A stretch of 60,058 nucleotides of DNA from a virus. The position numbers and the translations under genes were made by a program. This document shows positions 25,090 to 32,478 of the stretch, one piece after another (positions within the stretch are counted from its first letter, which is position 1; each line of letters begins with the position of its first letter). The stretch spans positions 1 through 60,058 of IMG/VR virus record IMGVR_UViG_3300027671_000001. One strand, written 5' to 3'. Below the pieces are notes generated by a model. That model made no database searches, was not told where the DNA came from, and was given only the letters and a program-made list of their open reading frames with translations.

Positions 25090-26408
25090 GACTTTACCGC
25101 GCGCATGGCGCGGAAGGCACGGAGGGCGGACTGTGCCGAGGAGCAGTACTCCTCACTTACCTCCAGGCCCAGGACGTGCTTGGCCCCGAGGCTCTCGGCG
25201 GCACGGAGGGAACTCCCACTGCCACAGGTCGGATCAAGCATCCTGGTGCTGCCATCCACAAACATCTCGAAGAAGTGGCGCAGGACAGGCTCTGGCTTGG
25301 TGCTAGGGTGGAGGGCCTTGTTGGTCGGGGCGGGGTAACTGTTGCTCACGGGATGAGCAATGAGCCGATCCTCGCGAGAAGCCATAAATGCGGTCTCATA
25401 GATGCGACGAGGGCCGCGCTTAGGGTCTGGTAGCACACCAACGTTGTCTGATTTGGTCCAGATAAGAGGGAACGGACTAAAGCAGAGCCCAGGGGCGAGT
25501 TTCGCGAACTTGGCCAGAGTCGCACTGTAGTGCTCCATCGAGAACCAGAACATTAGATGCGCCTCATGGGCCATCAGGGTATCCAGGTTATTGCACAGGG
25601 TCTCGATCAACTTCCAGTATATCTCCGCGCCGTCATTGTAGGTTTCCCACTTTTGCTTACCTGACTGCGGCCCGGAGAACACGTCTATGCCATAGGGGAA
25701 GTCGCAGTGGATGAAGTTGAACTTCGGCCCGGTATAGGAAGGTGCCCAGGATAGGAAGTCTGCGAGGAGGATGGAGGTCTCCGGGGCTGAGAGTGGTTTC
25801 GCCGCCTTGGGCTCGGCGACTACCCCAGGGGCGAGTTGCTCCGGCTCGTCATCGAAGAAGCTCGCCCCGGCTTCCATGATCTCGGAGAATGCTTCATCTG
25901 CTGCGCGTTCGTCGCGACGGGACAGCATATTGTAGGCGGACTTCATGCCCTGGGCCTGCGCGATCATCGGGTTGTCGATGTCGGACCAGACGCGCAGGAT
26001 TTCGGATATATGCCCTGGGTACAGGCCGACCGCGGAGGCGGTCTTAACCTGGGTCCACTTAGGGTCCACCTTCATGTAGAGGTCATGGAGCTGCGCAATG
26101 GCCTTAACCTGGTCTCGCCAGGGCAGGTCCTTCCGCTTGAGGTTCTCTTCCAGTTCGATGATCTGGGCTACGTCCGGGGCAAGGTTCTCGAAGAAGCGTA
26201 CCGGCACGTCGGGGAGGCCAAGGGTCTTGGCGGCTTCCAGCCTCCGCTCCCCGGCTACCAGCCGCTTATCCCGATGGATGATGAGTGGGTTGAGTATCCC
26301 CAGTCGGCGGACCGAGTCCACCAAGTCCCCTGGGTCGTTATCGCTGCGTTGCCTTGTCGGCCTATCTACAATTATGCTGTCTGTCGCCACATAGTCGAAC
26401 TCAGCCAT
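25086..26408 (-). CDS. ParB-like / DNA methyltransferase fusion
   Basis: 440 residues. Residues 1-100 are ParB/Srx-like (RQRSDNDPGDLVDSVRRLGI; RLVAGERRLEAAKTLG; IELEENLKRKDL) with the conserved GERR box; an HTH-like segment follows to about 160. Residues 215-440 form an N6-adenine or N4-cytosine methyltransferase of beta order: catalytic motif IV is DFPYG, a variant of DPPY, and the SAM motif I DPTCGSGSSLRAAESLG comes after it. Likely modifies phage DNA against restriction or marks sites bound by the ParB part. Target sequence unknown. The DFPY variant is noted. Confidence 0.85.
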   Translation of the reverse strand: MAEFDYVATDSIIVDRPTRQRSDNDPGDLVDSVRRLGILNPLIIHRDKRLVAGERRLEAAKTLGLPDVPVRFFENLAPDVAQIIELEENLKRKDLPWRDQVKAIAQLHDLYMKVDPKWTQVKTASAVGLYPGHISEILRVWSDIDNPMIAQAQGMKSAYNMLSRRDERAADEAFSEIMEAGASFFDDEPEQLAPGVVAEPKAAKPLSAPETSILLADFLSWAPSYTGPKFNFIHCDFPYGIDVFSGPQSGKQKWETYNDGAEIYWKLIETLCNNLDTLMAHEAHLMFWFSMEHYSATLAKFAKLAPGLCFSPFPLIWTKSDNVGVLPDPKRGPRRIYETAFMASREDRLIAHPVSNSYPAPTNKALHPSTKPEPVLRHFFEMFVDGSTRMLDPTCGSGSSLRAAESLGAKHVLGLEVSEEYCSSAQSALRAFRAMRAVKS

Positions 26409-26411
26409 TGT

Positions 26412-26591
26412 TTACCCCCGATGTTTAGCACGGTACTCGGCACGGTCAGCCGCCTCCTGCGCATCGTTGCCGATGCCCATCTCACCCCTTACCCAGGACT
26501 CCCGTTGAAGACGAAGCATTGTCTCCTTCTGCGCCGGAGTCATGGCATCCCAGCGAGCTTTGTCTCGCGCTAGGAGTTCCTCTAGTGTCAT
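26412..26591 (-). CDS. Small conserved-looking protein (59 aa)
   Basis: 59 residues, with GGAGGGAG before ATG 26591, ending three bases before the ParB-methyltransferase start. Sequence MTLEELLARDKARWDAMTPA, then QKETMLRLQRESWVRGEMG, is a charged helical pattern common in small phage proteins. Function unknown. Confidence 0.7.
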   Translation of the reverse strand: MTLEELLARDKARWDAMTPAQKETMLRLQRESWVRGEMGIGNDAQEAADRAEYRAKHRG

Positions 26592-26727
26592 TCGTAGCTC
26601 CCTCCAGCATGGCCTTGCGTCCCGCTACGCAGGCATCGTAGCTGCCAAGCGCCTTACCGATCAAATAACGGAAGGTCACGTCTCTGGACAAACCTCGAGC
26701 GAGTAACGCTAAGGCGCGACATAGCAT
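26482..26727 (-). CDS. Possible small protein overlapping the 59-aa gene
   Basis: 81 residues if ATG 26727 is used, right after GGAGGAGG. The first 45 residues (MLCRALALLARGLSRDVTFR onward) look protein-like. The remainder overlaps the preceding small gene in another frame and looks random, so either the C terminus is real but unconserved or the gene is spurious. Low confidence. Confidence 0.35.
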   Translation of the reverse strand: MLCRALALLARGLSRDVTFRYLIGKALGSYDACVAGRKAMLEGATNDTRGTPSARQSSLGCHDSGAEGDNASSSTGVLGKG

Positions 26728-26737
26728 AACCTCCTCC

Positions 26738-26762
26738 AAAAAGGGTGCCGGTCAGCCCCGGC
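26738..26762 (-). terminator. Candidate rho-independent terminator
   Basis: Read on the minus strand: GCCGG, six-base loop, CCGGC, then ACCC and five T. It lies just past the ssDNA-binding candidate gene and could separate the recombination genes from the methyltransferase/replication genes. Confidence 0.5.
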
Positions 26763-26819
26763 TTGCTCACCACATTGCACAGGGCAGGTGACGCCCCCTA
26801 GATCCGGGGAGAGGCCGGT

Positions 26820-27257
26820 CTAGCTGGTTTGGCCCTTTACAGAACGCACCTCGTTGAAGGGAGGATCAGTCGGGTTGCGCTGGTTGAGGCGTTGCGTCAC
26901 GTCCATCATCACTGGGGAATTGATGGTATCGGGGAGAAGAGACGCAAAGGTTCGCCCTTTGGTATCGAAGCCAAGGCTCTCAAGGAACTCCTTGAGGCGC
27001 CATTCCGCGTCGGGCGTCAGGTAGAAGTCCGAGCGGAGCTGTTTCTTGCTCAGGTCAACCCCTTCGAGGTCGGATGGCTCGATCTCGGGGCCGGCATGAG
27101 AGGTGGCGAAATTGAAGCGGACGTAGGGGGTCTTCTTCTCGGACGACTCTCCGAGTTCATAGTTCTTGACCGAGCCGAAATAGGTCCCGGCAGGGAGCGC
27201 AGGTGGACGTATTACTTCGTCAAGCGGCTTGGAAAGCAGGTCGGAAAAATTCGCCAT
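26820..27257 (-). CDS. Probable ssDNA-binding protein (DUF669-like)
   Basis: 145 residues from ATG 27257 with AAGGAG upstream. N terminus MANFSDLLSKPLDEVIRPPA, then LPAGTYFGSVKNYELGESSE and TPYVRFNF, resembles DUF669/phage SSB-like proteins with an OB-like beta barrel. LSKKQLRSDFYLTPDAEWRL and LKEFLESLGFD form the helical half. It follows a Sak4-like ATPase, a pairing typical of phage annealing/recombination modules. There is no acidic SSB tip at its C terminus; a tip-like tail is instead on the unrelated gene at 38051-38269. Confidence 0.65.
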   Translation of the reverse strand: MANFSDLLSKPLDEVIRPPALPAGTYFGSVKNYELGESSEKKTPYVRFNFATSHAGPEIEPSDLEGVDLSKKQLRSDFYLTPDAEWRLKEFLESLGFDTKGRTFASLLPDTINSPVMMDVTQRLNQRNPTDPPFNEVRSVKGQTS

Positions 27258-27299
27258 CGTGTGCTCCTTGGGGTGAGTGCCCTTTATGGGCAAATTAAA

Positions 27300-28184
27300 T
27301 TACTTCGGTTTCACCATAGGGATTACCTTGGTGGGATCACCCAGGACCGTTCGGAATATCTCCGCTAGCCCTGTCGTCTGGTCATACTCTGGAGCGACGC
27401 GGAGCGGCGCAGTGTTCTTAAGGTTAACATTGCCTTGAGAGATGGTATAGATGCGGCGACGGGAACCCTGGCCGGAACCCACCACCTTGGACATTAGCAC
27501 TGTATTGAAGAAGCCAGGAACGCGCGGACTCAGTGCCCGCCCGATTGTAGAGGGGAATCCCTGCGTGGGTGCATTTTCCCCTGGGGTTAAGTCCCCGGTA
27601 CCATCTTGCTTGACGTAGGTAATGTGAGTATTGATGATAACGTTACAGCGTAGGGAAACGTCGTAAAGGTACTGCACGAGGGTGGTGATGTATTGCTGAG
27701 CCACCCCGATGTCCCGTCTCCCTTCATTTTGGGTCCGGACAGCCCCCAGGGCTCCATTCATCTGGAGGTGAAAGTTAAGCGCGCCGGTCGCGAGGTTACC
27801 CAAGGTATCGATACAGAGAACGTGTCGCTCGTCCCACTTACTGACCGGCCCGTGATTACAGATCGTGCCGAACTGTGGGTTCTCGTTCTTCCAATTATCC
27901 AGCATCCCCATAGACTTCGACCAGACGCTTGCCTTCGCCGGGATAATCCGTCCGTTGGCGAAGCGCATGGGCTCGGTCAGGGTGATGTAGTCAAGGCGCT
28001 CGATGGAGTTTGGCTTGTACTTGGTCTTCGGATCGGTGATCAGGTTTTTAAGGGCATCCACTCCATTATCTAGATCGAGTACTCTAACGAAGTACCCAGC
28101 GTCGAGGAGGCTTGCCAAGGCACAGGTCTTGCCTGATCCTGACTCACCCATGTGAAGGAGCTTGAGTGGGTTTAGCTCAGCCAC
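27300..28184 (-). CDS. RecA-like (Sak4-type) recombination ATPase
   Basis: 294 residues from GTG 28184, which overlaps the previous stop; upstream in-frame codons belong to that gene's other frame. Walker A is GESGSGKT near residue 13 and Walker B is HVLCIDTLG. The domain runs through NVIINTHITY and ends after a GSRRRIYTIS strand. The short single-domain RecA-like fold with a Walker A near the N terminus fits Sak4-type single-strand annealing ATPases. Works with the adjacent SSB-like and Cas4-like proteins in phage DNA recombination. Confidence 0.75.
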   Translation of the reverse strand: MAELNPLKLLHMGESGSGKTCALASLLDAGYFVRVLDLDNGVDALKNLITDPKTKYKPNSIERLDYITLTEPMRFANGRIIPAKASVWSKSMGMLDNWKNENPQFGTICNHGPVSKWDERHVLCIDTLGNLATGALNFHLQMNGALGAVRTQNEGRRDIGVAQQYITTLVQYLYDVSLRCNVIINTHITYVKQDGTGDLTPGENAPTQGFPSTIGRALSPRVPGFFNTVLMSKVVGSGQGSRRRIYTISQGNVNLKNTAPLRVAPEYDQTTGLAEIFRTVLGDPTKVIPMVKPK

Positions 28185-28458
28185 CGTGCTGAAAGTCCTT
28201 CCGCATTTGGAGTTCACGTTGCTGGGCAAGCTTGGCGATGGTGAGGGCGAGGTGGGAAGCAATTGCCTCGATCGCCTTCTTACGCTTTGCTAGCTTCTCG
28301 TTGTGCTCCACCAGAAGGGCCGGAGAGAAGTCCCCTGGAGGATCGAGCGGCTCGAAGGCGTCTTCGTAGATCGGCCTATCCACCGCGTAGCTTAACACAA
28401 GCGACTCTCCGCCCTGTCCGTCATACATAGTTATTCTAAAATTCAACCTTGATGTCAT
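28177..28458 (-). CDS. Small coiled protein in recombination module
   Basis: 93 residues; ATG 28458 overlaps the nuclease stop (ATGA). A beta-like N terminus (RLNFRITMYDGQGGESLVLS) is followed by a long charged helix (EHNEKLAKRKKAIEAIASHL). Unrecognised; translated together with nuclease and ATPase. Confidence 0.7.
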   Translation of the reverse strand: MTSRLNFRITMYDGQGGESLVLSYAVDRPIYEDAFEPLDPPGDFSPALLVEHNEKLAKRKKAIEAIASHLALTIAKLAQQRELQMRKDFQHGG

Positions 28459-29399
28459 ACATCCCCTCTCACTGCCAGTGGGTTCCAGGTGCGCCGGGTA
28501 AATCCTGCTTTAAGCCATTGGTCGCGGCCAGCAGGAGGCCTTGCGCAAATCCCCCGATACTGGCAGCCAAAGCAGGCCTTGTCGTTCATGGGCCAGTAGT
28601 TGGCCTTCGCGTGCATCTGTGCCGTAGTAAGCCAGAAACCCAGATCACGGTACCACTCGTCGAGTTGCGATTTATTGCGAGGAATAACGCGGCGCTCGAA
28701 GCGAGTAAATCCAACGGCGATCTGGGCGGCGTCGGCGACAATCCCGGAGAGTGGGACGGAGTACACAACCTCCCCGCCAAAGGTGTAGGTGGAGAATTGG
28801 CTGTCTGGGGTGAATTGAGAAAAGTAATGGTCGTCGAGAAAATGCTTCGTAGTCTTTGCATCAATGATGTACTTGGCATCCTGGAAATCTACCAAGCGGT
28901 CTAAGTGACCGCACAAGAGAAAGGCCTCGCCGGTGAGATGGGACTGGTAGGTTAGCTCAAGGCGGAACGACAGTTCCACCGCTGGCTTGCCGTCGGCGAG
29001 TAAGATCGTGGTGAAGGGGTCGTCTTTGTATTTCTCCAGGTACCAGACTATGCTTCTGACCAGCGTATATCGGTTCTTGTTCGGGTCCTCGGTTGACCAG
29101 GGGCGGTTAAGCTCGTGGTTCCAGGTCTCACACATCACCCAGCGAACGGTGAGGCGCACCGCCGTCTCGTAGTCCATGCCATCGGTGCGAGCGCGGTGAT
29201 ATTTCTCCAGGGCCGAGTGGTACAAAATCCCGAAGCGGAGGTGGACTGACTCCTGTCGAGGCGCCCACCCTTCGATGATGGAAAGCTGATAGAAGCGGGG
29301 GCACTTCTTCAAGGCCCCCATTGAGGTGGAGTCCCAGGCTATCTGGAGGCCGGATTGCCCGGCGGAGAAGGATGGGTTAGATTCCAGAAGTGGGAGCAT
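28455..29399 (-). CDS. PD-(D/E)XK nuclease, Cas4/RecB-like
   Basis: 314 residues. Motifs: SMGALKKCPRFYQLSIIEGW with an early Cys, GILYHSALEKYH (His of motif I), GHLDRLVDFQDAKYIIDAKT (the D...DxK core near 175-195), QFSTYTFG (Gln/Tyr motif), and a C-terminal CFGCQYRGIC trio that with the first Cys could hold an iron-sulfur cluster. Such Cas4-like exonucleases trim 5' ends for recombination. Its start overlaps the preceding gene by 23 bases. Confidence 0.85.
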   Translation of the reverse strand: MLPLLESNPSFSAGQSGLQIAWDSTSMGALKKCPRFYQLSIIEGWAPRQESVHLRFGILYHSALEKYHRARTDGMDYETAVRLTVRWVMCETWNHELNRPWSTEDPNKNRYTLVRSIVWYLEKYKDDPFTTILLADGKPAVELSFRLELTYQSHLTGEAFLLCGHLDRLVDFQDAKYIIDAKTTKHFLDDHYFSQFTPDSQFSTYTFGGEVVYSVPLSGIVADAAQIAVGFTRFERRVIPRNKSQLDEWYRDLGFWLTTAQMHAKANYWPMNDKACFGCQYRGICARPPAGRDQWLKAGFTRRTWNPLAVRGDV

Positions 29400-29733
29400 G
29401 ATGCGGTCTCCGGACTATCACGCCACTTGGCAGCGTCGTATAGTCGAAATAGGGGTTCTCCAGGATTGCCTTGGCTCGCTGGCGTTCAGGGCTTCCGGAG
29501 CGGGACTCCAGGTATGGCATGTACCTTGAGCCTCCTTCGATGATCTTCCAGGCCGGAAGGCGAACAACCAGCCCAGTCCGCGTATCCACGACTGGCCAGA
29601 TCGTCTCGTCGCCATGGGTTTGCACCAAGCCGAAAAGCTTGACTGGCATGAGGGAGGTGTACTTCATCACCACCGGAGCAGCAATCATTCCGGAGAGGAA
29701 GGTCCTCCTATTCATCATTATCATAGTCGCCAT
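29377..29733 (-). CDS. Protein with twin-arginine-like N terminus
   Basis: 118 residues; four clustered ATG codons (29733-29713) make the start uncertain. The N terminus NRRTFLSGMIAAPVVMKY has the RRxFL pattern plus a short hydrophobic stretch of Tat signals. The rest (THGDETIWPVVDTRTGLVVR ...) is small and beta-rich. Export by the host Tat system is possible but unusual for an early phage gene. Function unknown. Confidence 0.6.
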   Translation of the reverse strand: MATMIMMNRRTFLSGMIAAPVVMKYTSLMPVKLFGLVQTHGDETIWPVVDTRTGLVVRLPAWKIIEGGSRYMPYLESRSGSPERQRAKAILENPYFDYTTLPSGVIVRRPHHAPTSGI

Positions 29734-29884
29734 TCTTTATCCGCTCTATGACAACTGAAAGCTGGGTGTAAAGGGTCATCTTCGGCTGTGCGTATTTGGT
29801 ATTCTTGAAGTCGTGGAACTCGAAGGCTTCGGCCTCAGCCAGGATAACCTTGAGATCACGGATTAGGAGTTCATGGGGAGTCAT
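29708..29884 (-). CDS. Small helical protein
   Basis: 58 residues from ATG 29884 (MTPHELLIRDLKVILAEAEA); longer starts to 29905 are possible. Ends in an acidic tip GDYDNDE. It overlaps the start of the Tat-like gene. Unknown function. Confidence 0.6.
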   Translation of the reverse strand: MTPHELLIRDLKVILAEAEAFEFHDFKNTKYAQPKMTLYTQLSVVIERIKNGDYDNDE

Positions 29885-29888
29885 GCTG

Positions 29889-30116
29889 CTAGTCATCGAG
29901 ATCACTTAGGTCTAGCTCTGGTCCCTTGGGAGCGGCGGGCTTGCGCCCCCGCGTCTTCCCCTCCGCTTCGGCCTTCGCCCAGGTCGCACGTTTCTCGCGC
30001 ATGGCAAGGATCACCGCGTCAACGTCAGCGTCGGTCATCTTTAGAGGGTCTCGGCGGAAGAGTTCCTCGATGGAGTCTGGTTTGGCTTCGGCGAGGGGGG
30101 TTTCTGTGCTGGTCAT
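29889..30116 (-). CDS. Small protein with acidic LDLSDLDD tail
   Basis: 75 residues: charged helices (DADVDAVILAMREKRATWAK), a basic Pro/Lys linker (KTRGRKPAAPKG) and the terminal PELDLSDLDD. The last nine residues match the tail of the gene at 35766-36035 and resemble others in this operon. The linker-plus-acidic-tip layout is that of a docking tail. Function unknown. ATGA overlap with the gene upstream. Confidence 0.72.
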   Translation of the reverse strand: MTSTETPLAEAKPDSIEELFRRDPLKMTDADVDAVILAMREKRATWAKAEAEGKTRGRKPAAPKGPELDLSDLDD

Positions 30117-30400
30117 AGGTTATTCTTCCTTTTATACTCGTTAAAAAACGCAATCAGTTCTTGTTTCATATTGTAGGCGATGTCCTCATGAGGGGGATCA
30201 AGCAGGCCTACTGTGTAGTGTGCGCCAGCGAAGAAGAGTGTTCTGAGCGCGTCGAGGTCCTGCTCTGAATACGTTTTCTTGAAGGCCATCCGATAGAAGG
30301 ATTGCCAGCCTGCCTCAATATGGCGGCCCTCCTGATTTAGCGGATCGGTGCTCTTTTTGATGTCAGACTTCGTGGGGAGTGTCCTGGTTGTGCTGGTCAT
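30113..30400 (-). CDS. Small protein of unknown function
   Basis: 95 residues, helical, with a middle block GWQSFYRMAFKKTYSEQDLD and AHYTVGLLDPPHEDIAYNMK. The start overlaps the previous TGA (ATGA). No motif recognised; the pattern is similar to small phage proteins of unknown role. Confidence 0.7.
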   Translation of the reverse strand: MTSTTRTLPTKSDIKKSTDPLNQEGRHIEAGWQSFYRMAFKKTYSEQDLDALRTLFFAGAHYTVGLLDPPHEDIAYNMKQELIAFFNEYKRKNNL

Positions 30401-30567
30401 GGGGACTTCTTTCCCTGATGGATTGCGAGTAGTCGGATAATCCGTTCGGCTACCCAGGACCCGGCCTGTTTGTCGGCTGGTGATACCTGGTCACTGGCCA
30501 CGCCGATGATACGCAGCATGGCGTTCATTTCGGCTAAAGTCATGGGGATGGGCAGGACTTTTTTCAT
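30397..30567 (-). CDS. Small protein (56 aa)
   Basis: 56 residues, MKKVLPIPMTLAEMNAMLRI and on to RIIRLLAIHQGKKSP; start and stop both sit in ATGA overlaps with neighbours. Helical and basic. Unrecognised. Confidence 0.65.
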   Translation of the reverse strand: MKKVLPIPMTLAEMNAMLRIIGVASDQVSPADKQAGSWVAERIIRLLAIHQGKKSP

Positions 30568-30770
30568 TTCAGCCTCTTAAGCTGCTCTATCCACTCGGAG
30601 GCCGAGCCGAACTGCAGACGCTCACCGCCGTCACACCTGTTTAGCAGCCCCGCATAGTGGCTCTGCAATCTAACCGACTCTTCTAACGCGGCCCGCAGCT
30701 TCTCCTTCATCCGGCGACTGCGCTCCGCACTCGTCATGGCCCTCTTCCCGATCGGCGGCCGACCCCTCAT
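30564..30770 (-). CDS. Small basic protein
   Basis: 68 residues from ATG 30770 (MRGRPPIGKRAMTSAERSRR), overlapping the preceding TGA. The N terminus with RGRPPIGKRAMTSAER is a recurrent phage/prophage motif and suggests DNA contact. A helix follows (EKLRAALEESVRLQSHYAGL). Function unknown. Confidence 0.7.
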   Translation of the reverse strand: MRGRPPIGKRAMTSAERSRRMKEKLRAALEESVRLQSHYAGLLNRCDGGERLQFGSASEWIEQLKRLK

Positions 30771-30952
30771 TTCAGCCTCCGGTGCAGGCTTTCTACAAGG
30801 GCATCCATGGAGGGAGGTACCCCCATGCCAATCGAGGTCCCGCACTGCCCGCAGTTACCTCCGCAGGTGTCGCAGACCTCTACCCATTCGCCTTCGATTT
30901 TTCTCCATCTGAAGCCTTCGCGAGCAGGACCACTATCGGGAACTGTTTTCAT
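30767..30952 (-). CDS. Small zinc-ribbon protein
   Basis: 61 residues with a compact CDTCGGNCGQCG cluster (C-x2-C-x3-C-x2-C) that could bind zinc, preceded by a RWRKIEGEWVEV strand. Probably a nucleic-acid or protein-binding knuckle. ATGA overlap with the next gene. Confidence 0.68.
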   Translation of the reverse strand: MKTVPDSGPAREGFRWRKIEGEWVEVCDTCGGNCGQCGTSIGMGVPPSMDALVESLHRRLK

Positions 30953-30965
30953 GGCTTCTCTCCCA

Positions 30966-30981
30966 GGGGGCTTGCGCCCCC
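30966..30981 (-). terminator. GC hairpin between small genes
   Basis: GGGGGC-TTGC-GCCCCC perfect stem-loop in the gap 30953-30986. The same loop with a similar stem follows the gene at 48037. No strong U-run; may stabilise or attenuate the leftward transcript. Confidence 0.45.
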
Positions 30982-30986
30982 CACGC

Positions 30987-31199
30987 TTATGTTATTTCTA
31001 GGACCTCTTCCAGGTCCGTGTCGAGCGGACGGGCGTTTCGCTTGCCCTTAGCTTCAATGCGATCCAACATTTGCCGGATCAGTTCTCGAACGGCTTCTGC
31101 GCGGCTGATCCGGCCACCAAACAGAATCTCTATCCGTTCGAGGTCTCGAGAGTACAGATGCACGTGGCAACGCTGTACCGACTCTTCCAACTTGTTCAT
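30987..31199 (-). CDS. Ribbon-helix-helix-like small protein
   Basis: 70 residues: strand VHLYSRDLERIEILF, then helices ISRAEAVRELIRQMLDRIEA, arranged as in ribbon-helix-helix DNA-binding proteins, with a basic segment and an acidic C terminus (LDTDLEEVLEIT). Possibly a small repressor. The start overlaps the gene upstream. Confidence 0.6.
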   Translation of the reverse strand: MNKLEESVQRCHVHLYSRDLERIEILFGGRISRAEAVRELIRQMLDRIEAKGKRNARPLDTDLEEVLEIT

Positions 31200-31354
31200 T
31201 CGCGCTTTCGCTCCAGTACGGTGAACGCATGGTTGAAGCTAAGTTTCTCCTCGGGGCTTAACTTCACCCAACTAGCATAAGTCAGCCACATCGAGTTGAT
31301 TAGACGTAGGCGCCTCCACTGCTCTCCCCTGATTGATGATCCAGATTTCGTCAT
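31196..31354 (-). CDS. Small protein (52 aa)
   Basis: 52 residues from ATG 31354 with AGGAGAGG upstream. Sequence MTKSGSSIRGEQWRRLRLIN, then SWVKLSPEEKLSFNHAF. It overlaps the 3' part of the preceding gene by 83 bases in another frame. Unknown. Confidence 0.55.
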   Translation of the reverse strand: MTKSGSSIRGEQWRRLRLINSMWLTYASWVKLSPEEKLSFNHAFTVLERKRE

Positions 31355-31511
31355 TGGGACCTCTCCTGATTTGGAGCGCATCTAATACCTGGTCCCCTAA
31401 TTTTTTGCGAGTCGCGTAAAGCCGCGCCCTCGCGATATCGAAGTTGGAGGCCTTTATAACGAGGCCATGGGCTGACGCCACCGCGGAATAAAGGACCTCC
31501 ATCTCGTTCAC
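31272..31511 (-). CDS. Small protein (79 aa)
   Basis: 79 residues from GTG 31511, chosen because AGGAGG lies nine bases upstream. Contains MEVLYSAVASAHGLVIKASN and RARLYATRKKLGDQVLDALQ, then a strand DEIWIINQG. The helical pattern and Arg-rich middle are plausible for DNA binding; not recognised. Confidence 0.6.
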   Translation of the reverse strand: MNEMEVLYSAVASAHGLVIKASNFDIARARLYATRKKLGDQVLDALQIRRGPNDEIWIINQGRAVEAPTSNQLDVADLC

Positions 31512-31527
31512 TGGTGAAAGCCTCCTG

Positions 31528-31983
31528 TCATGCCAGCTCAACTCCCTCTAACAACTCGGATGCGGCCTCGCGCGTGGACTCAATCCGCCGCGCGGCTTCC
31601 TCTCGGTAGTAGGGCTTCTGGTCGAGGACCCGCATTACCTGCGCCTCGAACCACTCGTCTGAGCGAGACTTGGGGTCGATCCCCTTTGAACGTAGATGGG
31701 CAGAAATAGCTTCTGTTGCCAGCTTCTTTGCCAGGACCTCCGTCGGGTTGGCAGGTGGCGCGAACTCATATGAGGCCGCATACTCGGTAAACTCGGCGAT
31801 TAGGCCCGAGGGGTCATCCTGCTTGGCCTTCACCTTCGCGGAGAAGTTATTGCGGAGGCGGTCGGCCAGCGCCGTGTTCAGGATGTGGGCCTCGCCAGGG
31901 GTTAGCTGGTGGCCCTCCGAGTATCGAGGCTCGAAGGGGAACTCAATTCCCAAGATTGTTATCGTTGACTGGCTGTTGTTCAT
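31528..31983 (-). CDS. Early protein of unknown function (151 aa)
   Basis: 151 residues from ATG 31983 (AGGAG six bases before it), first gene after a sigma-70-like promoter. It starts with MNNSQSTITILGIEFPFEPR and has a helical body (GEAHILNTALADRLRNNFSA; FEAQVMRVLDQKPYYREEAA). Not assigned to a family. Strong promoter and site context suggest high early expression. Confidence 0.7.
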   Translation of the reverse strand: MNNSQSTITILGIEFPFEPRYSEGHQLTPGEAHILNTALADRLRNNFSAKVKAKQDDPSGLIAEFTEYAASYEFAPPANPTEVLAKKLATEAISAHLRSKGIDPKSRSDEWFEAQVMRVLDQKPYYREEAARRIESTREAASELLEGVELA

Positions 31984-32021
31984 TTCCATCTCCTGTGCTC
32001 TTGGGCACATGGCATGTCATG

Positions 32022-32051
32022 ATAATGCCATGGAGGCCCGTGGGTTGTCAA
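32022..32051 (-). promoter_or_regulatory. Sigma-70-like promoter for the 31983 gene
   Basis: Minus-strand TTGACA (32051-32046), 18-base spacer, CATTAT (32027-32022), 39 bases upstream of the start at 31983. The palindrome at 32078-32102 lies just upstream of its -35 box. Confidence 0.6.
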
Positions 32052-32077
32052 CGGCAATGTGCGGACCATGCATTAAA

Positions 32078-32102
32078 CACATATTCGATGATCGAACGTG
32101 GG
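32078..32102 (-). promoter_or_regulatory. Palindromic operator-like site, copy C
   Basis: TTCGATGATCGAA at 32084-32096, flanked on its minus-strand side by CCCACG. Same core and flank as the sites at 47883-47911 and 57676-57704. It lies about 27 bases upstream of a promoter -35 box, so a regulator-binding site is inferred. Confidence 0.6.
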
Positions 32103-32113
32103 ACATAATCATG

Positions 32114-32257
32114 TCAACTAACAAGCGTGGACCTCTCCAAAATCTGCCGAATTTCGTTCAACTTACGTCGGATTATGGCCTGGCCGCGCCAGATTTGCAC
32201 CAGCAAGTAGATGCTGATTAGGTTTAGCCCGAGGGATATCCAGATCAGCCAGATCAT
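32114..32257 (-). CDS. Single-pass membrane micropeptide (47 aa)
   Basis: 47 residues: a 20-residue hydrophobic segment (MIWLIWISLGLNLISIYLLV) then a basic amphipathic tail (RRKLNEIRQILERS). ATG 32257 overlaps the preceding TGA (ATGA). Likely an inner-membrane peptide; it could affect host envelope or superinfection. Function unknown. Confidence 0.6.
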   Translation of the reverse strand: MIWLIWISLGLNLISIYLLVQIWRGQAIIRRKLNEIRQILERSTLVS

Positions 32258-32478
32258 GCGTCACTATGATCGATAAACTTGGTGTATTGCCGCAGCCAGA
32301 TCCTCTGCCCATGGGTCTCCCGGTACCGCACAGCGAGAGGGCGAAACTTCTCAATCGCAAAGTGACTGCGACAGATCAGAGGTATCTCCTTATCTTGGTA
32401 TAACACGGAGATTGTGCCGATGCTGCCGTCCGGATACTCCGATACCCAGGCCCACAGGCTGCTTGCATCTTTAGGCAT
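32254..32478 (-). CDS. Small protein (74 aa)
   Basis: 74 residues from ATG 32478 (MPKDASSLWAWVSEYPDGSI), overlapping the previous stop by 8 bases. Beta-rich start, then FRPLAVRYRETHGQRIWLRQ. Not recognised. Confidence 0.65.
   Translation of the reverse strand: MPKDASSLWAWVSEYPDGSIGTISVLYQDKEIPLICRSHFAIEKFRPLAVRYRETHGQRIWLRQYTKFIDHSDA

Noticed and set aside
25086-26408. Reading the ParB-like protein as a plasmid partition gene
   Set aside because: No ParA partner or centromere-like repeats nearby, and the C-terminal methyltransferase explains the gene better.
31272-31354. Overlap of two small genes as evidence that one is spurious
   Set aside because: Both frames have good ribosome sites and protein-like sequence, so both were kept at lower confidence.
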